Source of the DNA: Megaleporinus macrocephalus | Taxonomy: Eukaryota > Chordata > Actinopteri > Characiformes > Anostomidae | DNA length: 64,000 bases | NCBI GenBank assembly: GCA_021613375.1 | Contig: CM038719.1 | Location: 4,678,289 to 4,742,288 of the forward strand | Direction: 5' to 3' | Part shown: piece by piece, positions 11,691-23,615 of the stretch | Layout of the letters: each line of letters begins with the position of its first letter | How positions within the stretch are numbered: position 1 is the first letter of the stretch | Notes under the pieces: generated by a model | What the model was told of the DNA's origin: nothing | What the model saw: only the letters and a program-made list of their open reading frames with translations | Database searches by the model: none | Made by a program: the position numbers and the translations under genes

Positions 11691-13800
11691 ATTATTCGGG
11701 TGATGAAGATATCTTAACCATATACCACATAGTACATCTTTTCCAACTAAACCTTAATTATCGTCAGTATAACCCTATTTATAGCGTTTCTCAAATTTAC
11801 ACACTTGTTAACAAAATTAACATTTTTAAGCCTTACCATATATATGCGCGTATCTACACAAATTACCCTTTATCCCCAAATCCTTTAAAGCACTGATCAC
11901 ACTACTTTTAAAGCATATTACTTTTATATTCCCCCAATTAATACACCAAATTCCATCACTAACCTACACTTATCCCATTTAACCCCCTTTACCTGTAAAC
12001 GCCTTTAAATGATTTTTGAAGCATTATAAAATTTTAATTTTTTCAACCCAAACAATGAAGCGACGAACACTATTTTATGCCTAAACGCTTACAATCACAA
12101 TTAACCCCAAACAAAGTACAATAAACGATATTTATAAAATTTACCCCCCTTAACATGTAACACGACTAAACCTCGTTTTAAGACTATTCCTCGCAAACCC
12201 CTGTTAACCACCTTTATACTTAAATGCCAATAATACCTTTAATCCCCACTATTACCTGTTATAAGTAACTTTAAATATTGTATGCCAGGTTTTCGACAAA
12301 TTATACACTTATCCAACTATTCAGACATGGTTATGCAGTATAACACTAGTTTTTGAATTTTCTGAGGTCTTTTCCACAATTACACGATTTCAATTAAAAG
12401 CCTCACCCAACTTACCTGGATAACACTAACACCTCCCGTTATTCGCCGTATACATCTATGATCCATATATATACCTTTCAAAGTTACACCATTTCTCCGT
12501 TATCGTTTGACATAATCCTTGACCCATAAAATTGTTTCGACCAATTTTATTGTTAGGTTAGCACCTATTACCTTTTCTCTCACTTTACATGTTTCCCCAC
12601 TTACACCTATTATAGGAAAGATAAACTAGATCCACACAATATCAACTATTGCGCTATATTAAATTGGTGAAAAATAACCGTTTAACGACGTAATAAGATA
12701 TTTTGCCATTTTCTAAAGTTCCATATGTTATCCCACAATTTAAAGGTTTAGGCAAGTTAAAGAGTTTTTGACGTTTTATAACCACATTTACATGGTTTAA
12801 CCACTTTAACTCTTTTACGGACCCTTTACAAGACGTGTTTTGACCAGTTTTATGACGGATTTAACAATAGTATGTTACAACCTATACCAATTTATCCGCA
12901 CCTTAAACGCTATTATTGACGTTATATCTTCTAACCCCAATAACCCCCAATCCCTTCTATCCAATTACCAATTTTCACCTAAAAATTTAACGCCTATTCC
13001 ACCTATTTAATGCCTAAAATCATTTCAATACCCTATAACCCACAAACCCCTAAACTCCCCAAAACCCATTAACGCTAAACCATCTATAACGCACATAACA
13101 CCTCTATAATGCTCCTAAACTTTAAAACCACATATAATACACACCCAAATAGCACATTCACTAACATATCACTTTAAACCCCCAACCATTTAAACCGCTT
13201 AACCCTCTATGATAACATTTTTCTGTCCAATCCCCAGTAACACCCTCAAAACACACTAAACTGCCCAATATATCCAATTTTACGCAAAACCATTTATACG
13301 GTAACCCTCTATAAAGCCTTTATAAATCTCTTAAAACAACTTTAACCCCTAGCCACTACTCGACCCCAATCACTCTTAAACCCAAAATCCCTTCACAACG
13401 CGCTTTTCCATCTTTGATAAACTTAATATCTACATTATCCACCCCTGTTATACCCAATATACTCCAATACTATTCTGACAAAATCCCTTGTAACCCTATA
13501 CCCTTTATCCGCCTAACCCTCTATAAAGCCAAAACTCCCCTAAATAAACACATTAAACACAATAGATTGATAACTGCATATAAATCTATTATGCCTAAAC
13601 TCTTCTATATCCCCAATAAAACCTATACCCTACAAACCCATTTTTCCATTAACCCCCAAACACTTTAAACTGACAACATAAACCTATATGTACCCTAAAC
13701 TCTCACCAAACCCCAGTAACCACCAAACACCTAAATGCCCCGAAACCCTTTAACACCAAACCCCTGTATAACTCCCCAAAAACCCCCCCCCCAATAAACC
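11691..13800. repeat. G-poor degenerate tract
   Basis: About 2.1 kb with C/T/A on the + strand and few Gs, rich in words such as TTTAACCCC, CTATAACCC and CCCTAAAC. It looks like a very degraded tandem array or a poorly resolved consensus. No unit can be fixed by eye. The 84-codon frame at 13414-13668 follows from the composition. Confidence 0.5.
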
Positions 13801-13814
13801 TTAACAACTTTACT

Positions 13815-13985
13815 GCAACTAACTTATGTAAGTATTTTTGGCAACCCACTTTCACAGTACCACCAAGATCAAGGCTGAAATATCTGGTTGGAAACTGATG
13901 ATTATGTTTTATGCCACATTAATGATGTACTTGGATGACATGCAGGTCAAATATAAAAAAATATTGTACCTCCCACAAGGAGTGC
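13815..13985 (+). mobile_element. LTR-retrotransposon-like fragment (Ty3/Gypsy type), copy 1
   Basis: Contains 'CAAGATCAAGGCTGAAATAT' and 'GTACTTGGATGACATGCAGG', which reappear in reverse complement at 20725-20860 with a roughly 30-bp deletion there. The second copy continues into an AATAAA and primer-binding-site-like sequence, so this is probably a fragment of a related LTR in the opposite orientation. The class is inferred from copy 2. Confidence 0.5.
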
Positions 13986-14480
13986 TCGATAACCCACTTA
14001 ATCCAACAATTCAATAACCCAATAATCCAATACCCCTAATACCCTAAAATCTCAATAATCTAATATTCAATACCCCAAACCCTCAATAATCCACAACTCA
14101 AAACACCAAAAACATTATTATTCAATGATCAGTAGATAGCCCTAAACCTCAAAATCCAATAACACAAATCCCACTAGCTTAAATCATCGTTTTCACAAAC
14201 CTATATTACTAATAACACAGATAATCTCAATAATCCATTAAACAATACTCATTACCCATTCACCCCAATCCTAATCTCATCACAATAACACCTTAACTCA
14301 ATTTTACTAATACCCTACAATCTCAACTATCCAAATACATATACTAATTACCAAATTCACCCTAAACCTAATTCATCCAATACCCCTAAACCTCAATAAT
14401 CCAACACCAAATACACTAAAACCTCAACGATCCAATGCTCAGTACCCCAAACCTCAATACTCCAATAACCTCAAAACACT
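13986..14480. repeat. Degenerate CAATAATCCAATACCC minisatellite
   Basis: Repeated words CAATAATCCA, AATACCCC and CCCTAAACCTCAA with an apparent period in the low-to-mid twenties, heavily mutated. G-poor like the tract upstream and possibly its less decayed end. Confidence 0.7.
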
Positions 14481-14520
14481 CTTCTGACACTCGTTACCTC
14501 AGGCAAATGCAGAAAAGCGT

Positions 14521-14530
14521 TTTTGGTCTC

Positions 14531-14566
<36 letters not shown>

Positions 14567-14905
14567 TTATCTCTCTCTCTCTCTCTCTCTCTCGCTCCAC
14601 TCTCTCTCTCTCTGCTTCTCTCCTTCTCTCCTCTTTCTCTCTCTCTCTCTCTCTCTTTTCTCACGCTTTCTCTCTCATCTCATCCTATATCTCTCTCTCT
14701 CATCTTCTTTTTCTCTCTCTCTCTTTATCTATCTTTCTCTCTCTCTTCTCTTTTTTCTCTCGCGCTCTCTCTCTTATCTTCTCTTTCTTCTCTCTCCATT
14801 CCTATCTATCTGTCTCTCTACTCCTCACTCTAGCTCTCTTTCTCCTCTATTCTCTATCCTCCTTTCCTCTCTCTCCTCTCTCTTCTTTTTCTACTGTTTT
14901 CTCTA

Positions 14906-14937
<32 letters not shown>

Positions 14938-15045
14938 CTTTTCTCTTCTCCTCCTTACTCTGTTTTTCTCTCTCGCTATCTCTCTCTCTCTCTATTTCTC
15001 TCTCTCCTCTCTTCTCTCTCCTCTCTCTTTCTCTCTTTTTTTTTT

Positions 15046-15105
<60 letters not shown>

Positions 15106-15113
15106 GCTCTCTG
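14521..15113. repeat. (CT)n-rich pyrimidine tract
   Basis: Long CTCTCTCT runs interrupted by TTT and A. The best dinucleotide runs are at the two ends. Plus-strand frames here are Ser/Leu repeats. Confidence 0.95.
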
Positions 15114-15640
15114 ACTGTAGGATTCTGGGACTGTGTGGGATTTATTGCTGGTTTAAAGTGGGCCAGTTTCTCCCGGCTGAAGCGCACCCATCCCCCTCTC
15201 CTCTTTCTTCATTGCTTCCTTTCTCCCTCTCTCTGCTCCTCTCCAGAACGCTAACATACACTCAGATGACTGAAGTTGGAGTTTATGGAGTATTTATTTC
15301 TATTTCCATGCATGTGGGATATAACACACGGTCAGACTCCATGGACGTGTATTACTGTATTAGAGCGCTGCTCTAAGTGCACGCAAGACCACTGGCCTGG
15401 ATTCGGGAATCAGAGAATTAGAAAGTGCAGTGATGTTGGACGAGTGCCACTGAGTACACTCACTCTCTCTCTCTCTCGCTCCCTCGCTCTCGCTGTAAAT
15501 GAACGTTCCCACAGAACCACAAAGCTCATTTTATGATGAGAAACTGTGTTTTATATATTAATTGAACTCGTTTTCTTTAACTCCTAGGGAATTTTCTTTC
15601 CACATAATTTCTATTCAGTCTGAAATTAATGAGGGTTTTA
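15114..15640. other. Non-repetitive stretch
   Basis: Ordinary sequence with a small CT run near 15461-15493. Short frames at 15158-15376 and 15276-15536 have no features I recognise. Confidence 0.4.
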
Positions 15641-16369
15641 AAAGATAGCTGGGAGCATTCTCTTATTAACCTCTCTTCATATCCTCCTTCCCAATTCCCA
15701 TCCCCATCTCCCAGTCCCATCCCCATCTCCCAATCCCATCCCCATTCAATTCTAGTTCCTCCTTTCTTCGTCTTTCTTGTCCTCACACCCATTGCTATTC
15801 CTTTTTCAAGTTCTTTATTTCCATTCCCATTCATATACTACCTCCTCGTTTCTGTTCCAGTTCCTCATTCCGGTTCTTATTTCCATTTCTCTTTTGATTT
15901 CTTATTCCCGTTCTCATTTTCATTTCTCCTCTGAAGTTCTGCATCCTAATTCTTCATTCCTCTTGTTATTATCTTCCTCTTTTTTATATTGATTGGCATT
16001 CCTGTTACTCAATACTGTTCATATTCCAACTCATGTTATTTCCATTCCTATTCCAATTTCTCAATTTCATTCCCCAATTTTATTCCCCATTCCCATTGGC
16101 TTTTCTTATTCCTTTCCTTATTTCTCACATTGTTCCCACTGATTTGTCCCTCTCTCATCCAAATATCCAAATCCATTCACCTTAGCCTGTTGTCATTCAT
16201 ATGTCCCATGCCAACACTGTTGACCTTTCCCAGTGCCATCCATAGTCCCAACACTATTGCCATTGTCCACTCCTATTATCATCCATATTCTCAAATCACA
16301 TTAACATGTCCAACACCCATTCATTTTCCAAGCTTGTTTCTCATTGGTCTTTCTCACTAAAGTTCATAG
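15641..16369. repeat. Degenerate pyrimidine-rich CATTCCCATT minisatellite
   Basis: Repeated TTCCCATTCC, CCATCTCCCA and TTCATTCC words without a stable period. It grades into the better organised 43-bp array to the right and is likely its older, decayed flank. Confidence 0.75.
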
Positions 16370-18075
16370 TCTTAACTCCATTCCCATTGGCCTTTCCCAC
16401 TTCTATCCATAGTCCCAACTCCATTTCCATTGGGTTTTCTTACCACCACTCATAGTCTCAACTTCATTTCTATTGGCCTTTCCCACTACCACTCATTATA
16501 CTCACAACTCATTCCATAGGCCTTTATACACTTAACTACTATGCATATCCCAACTACATGTTTATTGGAATTTCCCACTACCATCATAATCCCAAACTCA
16601 GCTTTCCCACTGGCTTTCTCACTTACTATGACATATCCAATCCTCCATGTTTATTGGACTTTTCCACTAACACTCATAGTCTCAACTCCATTCCCACTGG
16701 CCTTTCCCACTACTATGCATAGTCTCAACTTCATTCCCATTGGCCTTTCCCACTACCACTCATAATCCCAACTCCATTCCCACTGGCCTTTCTCACTACT
16801 ATGCATAATCCCAACTCCATGTTTATTGGACTTTTCCACTAACACTCATAGTCTCAACTCCATTCCCACTGGCCTTTCCCACTACTATGCATAGTCTCAA
16901 CTCCATTCCCATTGGCCTTTCCCACTACTACTCATAATACCAACTCCATTCCCACTGGCCTTTCTCACTACTATGCATAGTCCCAACTCTGTTCCCATTG
17001 ACCTTTCCCACTACCTCTAATGGTCCCAACACCAATCTTTTTGGCCTTTTCCAGTACCACTCATAGTCTCAACTCCATTTCCATTGGCCTTTACCACTAC
17101 TATACATAGTCTCTACTCCATTTCCATTGCCCTTTCCCATTACTATGCATAGTCTCTACTTTATTCCCATTGGCCTTTCCCACTACTATGCATAGTCTCT
17201 ACTCCATTCCGATTTGCCTTTCCCACTACTATGCATAGTCTCTACTTCATTCCCATTGGCCTTTCCCACTACTATGCATAGTCTGTACTCCATTCCGATT
17301 TTGACATCTTCCCCAATACTATGCATAGTCTTACTTCATTGCACGTTTTGCCTTTTTCGACACTACTATGCATAGTCTCTAATCATTCAATTGGCACTAT
17401 TCCCACTACTATGCATAGTCTCTACTCCATTCCGATTTGCCTTTCCCACTACTATGCATAGTCTCTACTTCATTCCCAAGTAGCTTGTCAAACTTCTTTG
17501 CATAGTCTTACTTTATTACCATTGGCTTGCCTATACTTGCATTAGTCTTACTCCATTCCGTTTTGCCTTTCCTCTACTATGCATGAGGTTTACTTCGATT
17601 TCCCAATAGCCTTTCCCACTACTATGCATAGTCTCAACTCCATTCCCATTAGCCTTTCCCACTACTATGCATAGTCTCAACTCCATTCCTATTGGCCTTT
17701 CCCACTACTATGCATAGTCTCTACTTTATTCCCATTAGCCTTTCCCACTACTATGCATAGTCTCTACTTTATTCCCATTGGCCTTTCCCACTACTATGCA
17801 TAGTCTCAACTCCATTCCTATTGGCCTTTCCCACTACTATGCATAGTCTCTACTGTATTCCCATCAGCCTTTCCCACTACTATGCATAGTCTCTACTTTA
17901 TTCCCATTGGCCTTTCCCACTACTATGCATAGTCTCAACTCCATTCCTATTGGCCTTTCCCACTACTAGTCATAGTACTAACTCCATTTCCATTTTCCAC
18001 TACTATGTTTTTTAGTCCCAACTACATTCCTATTGGCCTATCCCTCTACCACTCATAGTTCCAACTCCATTCCTA
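16370..18075. repeat. 43-bp minisatellite (CCCACTACTATGCATAGTCT)
   Basis: About 40 units carrying 'CCCACTACTATGCATAGTCT', 'CTCCATTCCCATTGGCC' and close variants. Spacing between units near 17652 and 17695 is exactly 43 bp. Each unit holds ATTGGCC (an inverted CCAAT) and the palindrome ATGCAT. Units from about 17290 to 17600 are much more damaged than those on either side. Confidence 0.95.
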
Positions 18076-18373
18076 TTGGACATCACAATTGCCATCCACA
18101 TTTCCACTATTCTTTGCATTACCATACATATCAGTTTCTATTCCACTGGTCTTTCTAATTTCTATCAATATAACACCTCTTATTCTAACTGGCATGTCTC
18201 GTCCAATTCCTTATTATCCCAATTCCCACACACCCATCGTGCTAGATGTCTAAAAGATTATTAAGGATGATTGGATCTGTATTCATTTCACCCCCAAACA
18301 TGATCTCCACATACATTATGAATATGAAGTACCAGCTCTTATTACTGTGGTGTTCCCTATACAGCTTAAATGT

Positions 18374-18376
<3 letters not shown>
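18076..18376. other. Transition out of the 43-bp array
   Basis: The first half still has decayed array words (CATTCCTATTGG). The second half is ordinary AT-rich sequence. No gene seen. Confidence 0.4.
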
Positions 18377-18410
<34 letters not shown>

Positions 18411-18560
18411 ATTGGACGAGAGAGAGAGGAGGTGGTAGGGCGAAGAGAGCAGGTCCTGAGAAATCGAGCGAGAGAGAGAGAGACGTAGAGGAGAGAAGGA
18501 GAGAGAGACGAAGAGATAAGAGAAGTGAGAGAGAGAGAGAGAGAGAGAGAGAGTGTGTGT
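18377..18560. repeat. (GA)n tract ending in a short GT run
   Basis: GAGAGAG runs with AGGAGG and ACGAAG interruptions, finishing with GTGTGTGTG at about 18554. Confidence 0.9.
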
Positions 18561-18955
18561 GTGCATATTGCAGTAATAAACACTCTTCTTCACCCTCTCC
18601 CCCTATATTCCTTTGATAGCTGCAAGCTGCTGTAGGGACTGAAAAAAAATTCCCAGAATCCTCCGTTAGGAGAACGACCACACTAGCCACCAAGATGACG
18701 AGAGAGAGAGGAGGAGAGTGAGAGGAGCGAGTTAGGGAGGAGGAGGGTGAGAGATGAGAGAGAGAGCGTGGAAGAGAAAAATGGTAAATCAACCAATCAC
18801 AGAGGCCACTTAACCAAGACGGACGAGCAGAAGATCCGCCCACAGCTTCTCCAGCAGTGATGTCATCTCTCAGACTCTCGAGCCAATCAATGATGAAGCC
18901 CACTCACATCAACACAGGGTTAAAGACTCTCTCCATCACTCCCTCTACCACTCTC
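18561..18955. other. Mixed stretch with two CCAAT boxes
   Basis: Ordinary sequence around a GA-rich patch (18698-18775). AACCAATCAC lies near 18790, GCCAATCAATG near 18881 and a CRE-like TGATGTCAT between them at about 18858. The grouping resembles proximal promoter elements, but no transcript or initiator is evident. Confidence 0.25.
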
Positions 18956-19248
18956 TCTGCGCTCTCTCTCTCTCTCTCTCTCTATCACACTCTCATCTCT
19001 CTCTCTCTTTATCACACTCTCATCTCTCTCTCTGCTCGCTCTCTCTCTCTTTATCACACTCTCTGTTCTCTCTATCACTCTCTCTTGTCTATCTCTCTAT
19101 CGCACCCTCATCTTTTTCTCACTCTTGTTTCTCTCTCTTTTTCTTTTGCACCCTCTCCTCTTTCTCTATCTCTATCACACTGTCATCTCTTTCTCTCTTT
19201 CTTTTGCACTCTCTACTCTCTCTATCACAGTGTCGCATCTCTCTCATT

Positions 19249-19322
<74 letters not shown>

Positions 19323-19665
19323 ATCTGTTGGTTCTTTCTATCTCAACACTCCTCTCTCTTTCCTTTATTTCTATCTGTCTCATCACTCTATCTATTTGCC
19401 TGTCCTATCTGTCTTGTATGTCTGTCTCCCTCTTTCTCTCCTTCTATCCTTCTCTGACTCTCTCTCACTCGGACTCTCTCTAGCTCTCCGCCAATCCCCA
19501 TCTCTCCCCATCTCTCCATTTCTCTCTCCCCTTCCCCCTCTTTCTCCCTCTTCCTCTGACTCTCTCTCTCTCTGTTCTCTATCTCGCTGCTCTCTCTCTC
19601 TCTCTCTCCTGCTCTCTCCTCTGCACATTCTCTCTCTCTCTCTCTCTCTCTCGAACTCTACTGGT
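18956..19665. repeat. CT-rich tract with TATCACACTCTC units
   Basis: CTCTCT runs punctuated by TATCACACTCTCATCT-type units on the left and plain CT/CCCT on the right. It contains a clean tetranucleotide microsatellite, listed separately. Plus-strand frames are Ser/Leu/Tyr repeat translations. Confidence 0.95.
19250..19322. repeat. (TATC)n tetranucleotide microsatellite
   Basis: About 18 uninterrupted TATC units with no mismatches, in contrast to the noisy CT sequence around them. A perfect array of this length is usually polymorphic. Confidence 0.97.
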
Positions 19666-19689
19666 CTCTCAGCCGTTTAGTTCCTCTCA

Positions 19690-20010
19690 GCAACGGCTCT
19701 GCTGCACTGTGGCGGAAATAAAGAAGTTTACCAGCAGCCTTCAGAGCCAAACATCAGCAGGGGATGAGTTTCCATGGAAACCGTTTAGGACGATCTGATG
19801 CCTCTTTGGAGAGCGGATACCTGTGCGAACTAAACGAGGGGCTCACCTGGGGGGGCTTCACGGCAAATTCACCCAGGAGCAGCGCGTCTGATTCACGGAT
19901 GATTTATTTGATCAAAGCTGTGACTGAACGCAGCTCCCATGCATCTCCAAGAAGAACATGCTCGGTCCATATCCAACACCAACTGGGGATCGAGGGAGTT
20001 TATATATAAG
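19690..20010. other. Candidate conserved non-coding island
   Basis: Normal-complexity block with a perfect RFX-type palindrome (19768-19781) and a TCF/LEF-like TGATCAAAG near 19909-19917. The 81-codon frame at 19764-20009 begins inside the palindrome and has no recognised domain. A regulatory reading is favoured over a coding one, weakly. Confidence 0.3.
19768..19781. promoter_or_regulatory. RFX X-box-like palindrome
   Basis: GTTTCCATGGAAAC is a perfect 14-bp palindrome and matches the two-half-site X-box form bound by RFX factors (consensus GTTRCCATGGYAAC with one change per arm). Binding is not demonstrated. Confidence 0.35.
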
Positions 20011-20099
20011 ACCCCCAGCACTGGGCGGTGGAGCGGTGGGAACTGTGTTTCTCTACAGTGATGGAGCTCCTTCATCCAACTCGAATACCTGACCATCAC

Positions 20100-20545
20100 T
20101 AACTCTCAATCATATTAATTACAGCCATTGTTCAAATCAGTCCCTGACCTCATCGAATACTCAATCAAATCCTCACACGACAATGTTTCTTAACATCAGT
20201 ACCTGACGCTCACTAACACTCAGATCAAATCCTCACAGCTATGTTCAACATCAGTTCCTGACTCACTAAACACTCAATCAAATCTCACAGCTATGTTCAA
20301 CAATCAGCAACTGCACCTCACTTAACACTCAATCAAAATCTCACAGCACATTGTTTCATCATCAGTACTGACAACTCACTAAAAACATCAATCAGATCCT
20401 CACAGCAATGTTCAACATCAGCACTGGACTTCTCACTTAACACTCAATCAAATCCTCACAGCAACGTTTTCAAAATCGAGTACATGGCCTACTAAATACT
20501 CAATCAAATCCTCACAGCAATGTTCAAACATCTAGTGTAAAGCCT
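20100..20545 (-). repeat. 53-bp minisatellite, inverted copy
   Basis: Units carry 'CAATCAAATCCTCACAGC' and 'ATGTTCAACATCAGTACCTG'. This is the reverse complement of the array at 28436-29290, and the right flank holds the reverse complement of 'TCTGGGAAGGCTTTACACTA', also found beside the other array. Units here contain many more small indels than those at 28.4 kb. Confidence 0.85.
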
Positions 20546-20559
20546 TCCCAGATAAGTAG

Positions 20560-20865
20560 ATGGTCTGTTTGAGGTACTAGCCCACTTCTGACACCACTGT
20601 GGTCTCAGCGTAGAGACTGGAAACAGGGCGTTAAGCAAATGCTCTTTTATTGAACATGGCAGTGAAGATCCGCCGTGCATCACTGCAGATAATAACACCT
20701 TAACAACATCCATAACTCATAGCTCCTCCTACTGGGAGGTATAATATTTTCTTATTTGACCTGCATGTCATCCAAGTACGTCATTAACTGGATATTTCAG
20801 CCTTGATCTTGGTGGTCCTGTGAAGGTGGGTCGCCACAAATACTCACATATGTGATGCTGTTAAA
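20560..20865 (-). mobile_element. LTR-retrotransposon-like fragment (Ty3/Gypsy type), copy 2
   Basis: Read on the minus strand: 'TGTGGCGACCCACCTTCACA' near 20838, an AATAAA signal near 20650, an end in CCACA at about 20598, then 'TGGTGTCAGAAGTGGG' at 20596-20581. The last motif matches, from memory, the primer-binding-site region following many fish Gypsy LTRs. No gag or pol is present. Homology to copy 1 extends about 25 bp beyond the proposed LTR start, so that boundary is uncertain. Confidence 0.55.
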
Positions 20866-21009
20866 TCTCCGGAGGCCTAAAACTCCATATATACACACTG
20901 AACCTCTGTGGATATGATGAATGCTGACCTCTGTGAGGCGCTGCTTAACTCCACTGCTACCTCCTAAACCTGCACTCTCCATCATCCCGATAATTAATGG
21001 CAGAGACAC

Positions 21010-21295
21010 CACCCTCAACCCTCAGGGACCCCAGCAGGGAGGGCGGGGTTATGCTGTGTCTGGAGGTAACGTTGGGGATGGTTATTAATACAAGCTGCAT
21101 CCGCCGCTGGAATTGCTTTATTTATCTTAATAATCTCTCTGTTATTTTTATATCTTATATAAGGCCTAATTAGGATAAGGATGAACTGCAGAACGGTCCA
21201 GATGCCGCGTGGATCATATGCTTTTCTGTTCAGGGTGCGAAATATACAAGCATGATTCTTTTTGATGTTTCTGATCATTTTTTTATTTTTTTTAT
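21010..21295. other. Candidate conserved non-coding island
   Basis: Ordinary-complexity block with an AT-rich core including GCCTAATTAGG (21163-21173, homeodomain-like palindrome), TATTTATCTTAATAA and CpG-containing words at the ends. The 87-codon minus frame has no recognisable features. Of the islands in this window it is one of the most enhancer-like by eye. Confidence 0.3.
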
Positions 21296-21389
21296 TTTAG
21301 ATTTTTGCTGTCGTTTTATTTATGTACACTGTAGCGTTGAGTTTGTTGTTGTTTCATGAACATTTGCAAATTGTTTTGATTATAACTCC

Positions 21390-23615
21390 TCAGTTTTGGT
21401 GACTTTGTGAACACTACACATCTGGATTTCCTAATAATACTCAACGCGGGTGTACTCATCATACTACTTTAGTGAACAACTCACACCAAACTCTGTGTTA
21501 CATCGATACCACCTCATATGGTCTTTTATAAAATAAAAAACTAGGGTTCTCTTATCGATAATAAAATAGTCGGGTTTATGATTATCAATACTCTGGGTAT
21601 ATTATTATCAACAATGGTTAACTACACCTCACAACTCTGTTTATACACCTGCACTCATACACTGTAATAAATCATCAACCACCACGGTATTCATATTCTC
21701 AAAACTTGTATTAATTCTGATACATCACTCGGTGTTATAATCACATACTCCTCATGTTATCTCCATTCTCAAAAAACACGCGTGTTTATACTCCAACGGC
21801 GTTTATGTATCGATCATCATATCGGTTTTCTACCTCACACACACCTTCTGTTTTCAACAACCTAAACCACTGGTTTCATTCTGCTCTAATAGGGTTAATT
21901 ACTGCTCCAACTATGTTTACTCATCCACCTATGTTTTATATACTCTGGTTACTGTATGATCATACTATCGGTTCTCTAATAAATCAAGGGATTAAATATA
22001 ATTACACTACTAGGTTTACTACATCCTACACGGAATCTTATCAACTAACTCGGTGTTCTACACTAAAAAATACTAGGTATTCTAAACATGCTCTCCACCT
22101 CTTGGATAACAACAACTCCACTTTTTTATATACAGCCCTATAATGTAAATATCCACCACCACCACTGTTAACTCATCCTCGGGAATCTTCCTGATAAAAA
22201 TAGATTATTAACCTAATACAACTCCTCCTCTGTTTTACCTACTATAACCTATATCTGTTTAAAAATACCACCACTGTATAACTACACAACCTCATCTGGG
22301 TTATTATTTTACTCCTCATAGATATTCTACGCCAAATACAAGGTTTTATACACATAATACACTCGGTTTACTACATCATCAAACATCTACACTGGTTTAT
22401 GCTTCACCTCCTCGTTGTTTACATCCTACTCCAACGTATGGTATATACCTCATAGTTTAACTAATAACAACCTACATCGGGTTTATGGATGGATCATAAA
22501 CGCGGTTTATGTGCTAATTAATAGGGTTTAATAATATAATAAAATTGGTTTATAATAAATAATAATCGGGTTAAATTAAAGTAATCTGCGTTATTCTGAC
22601 TAATCATAGGTTTTCTATAATAATAATAGGGTTTTTACTCCCTAATACTCACATACTCATAGGGTATACTACTAGACACACAACGGATTTTCTTCATCAT
22701 AATACTAGGGGTTATCACTAACAATAGGTATTATCATATAGTCACCAATTTTATTAATACTGCTCATCCTCTGTTTTTATACACTCAACTCAAAATATGG
22801 TTTATAATACTAGGGTTTAGATGCTCAATCCACTACTCCGATTTATTATCACTAAACCAACTCATTCGGGATTATATACATGTCCGTCCATCATAATGTT
22901 ATCATACTCTCTGGTTTAATACATCGCCCTAAAAATCGGTTATTTCATCTGCATAGAACTCGGTGTTTATATAATAATCACTATAGGGATTATAATAAAT
23001 AATACACCTAGCGGTTTATACTTAATCAATACTCTAGGTTTTACAGGAATCAAATACTCTTTTTGTATATACCATCCACCTACCACTAGGTTAATCTCCC
23101 CCTCATAAGCGGTATTACACTATACATCGGGGTTTATAATACTAATCATCGCGGTTTATGATGATACACACCAATGGCTTTTCTTGCAATGTGCACATAA
23201 CTCTGGGTTCACATACATCCTACACTGTTATACTCCAGTCCAACATACACCGTTATACAATTCATACACACACTCACTACCTGTTATTTCAATCCTCCAC
23301 CTCATCTGTTAAACACCTACCTCCTCCACGGGTTTTAAACTACTCCATCAACGGTTTTATCCATCCTATGGTTTCAACCTGACTCACTATACCTAGGTTT
23401 TCTAATTATACATCACTACGGGTTTCTGATTATACTAATATCGGGTTTCTTACATAATACTACACGGTAAACTAATCCTCCTCCCCCTCCACTGTTATCA
23501 CCTTACACCAACAACTGGTATTCTCATTATAAACGGCCATCTGTAATTCTCACACTCCTCATCTGTAATACTTCTGCAATGTATTGTCTCCTAGGCTTGT
23601 GTCGGTTGGACTGGG
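21390..23615. repeat. Degenerate AT-rich CTCATCGGTTTATA tract
   Basis: Over 2 kb of loosely repeated words: AATACTCATCGG, GGTTTATA, CACCTCATCTGTTTATAC. The probable unit is about 17 bp, badly decayed or badly resolved. The 129-codon frame at 21754-22143 is a by-product. I see no unique sequence inside. Confidence 0.7.

Noticed and set aside
18858..18890. Promoter with CCAAT and CRE-like boxes
   Set aside because: Kept only as a note in the feature entry. There is no initiator, CpG island or downstream exon to support an active promoter.
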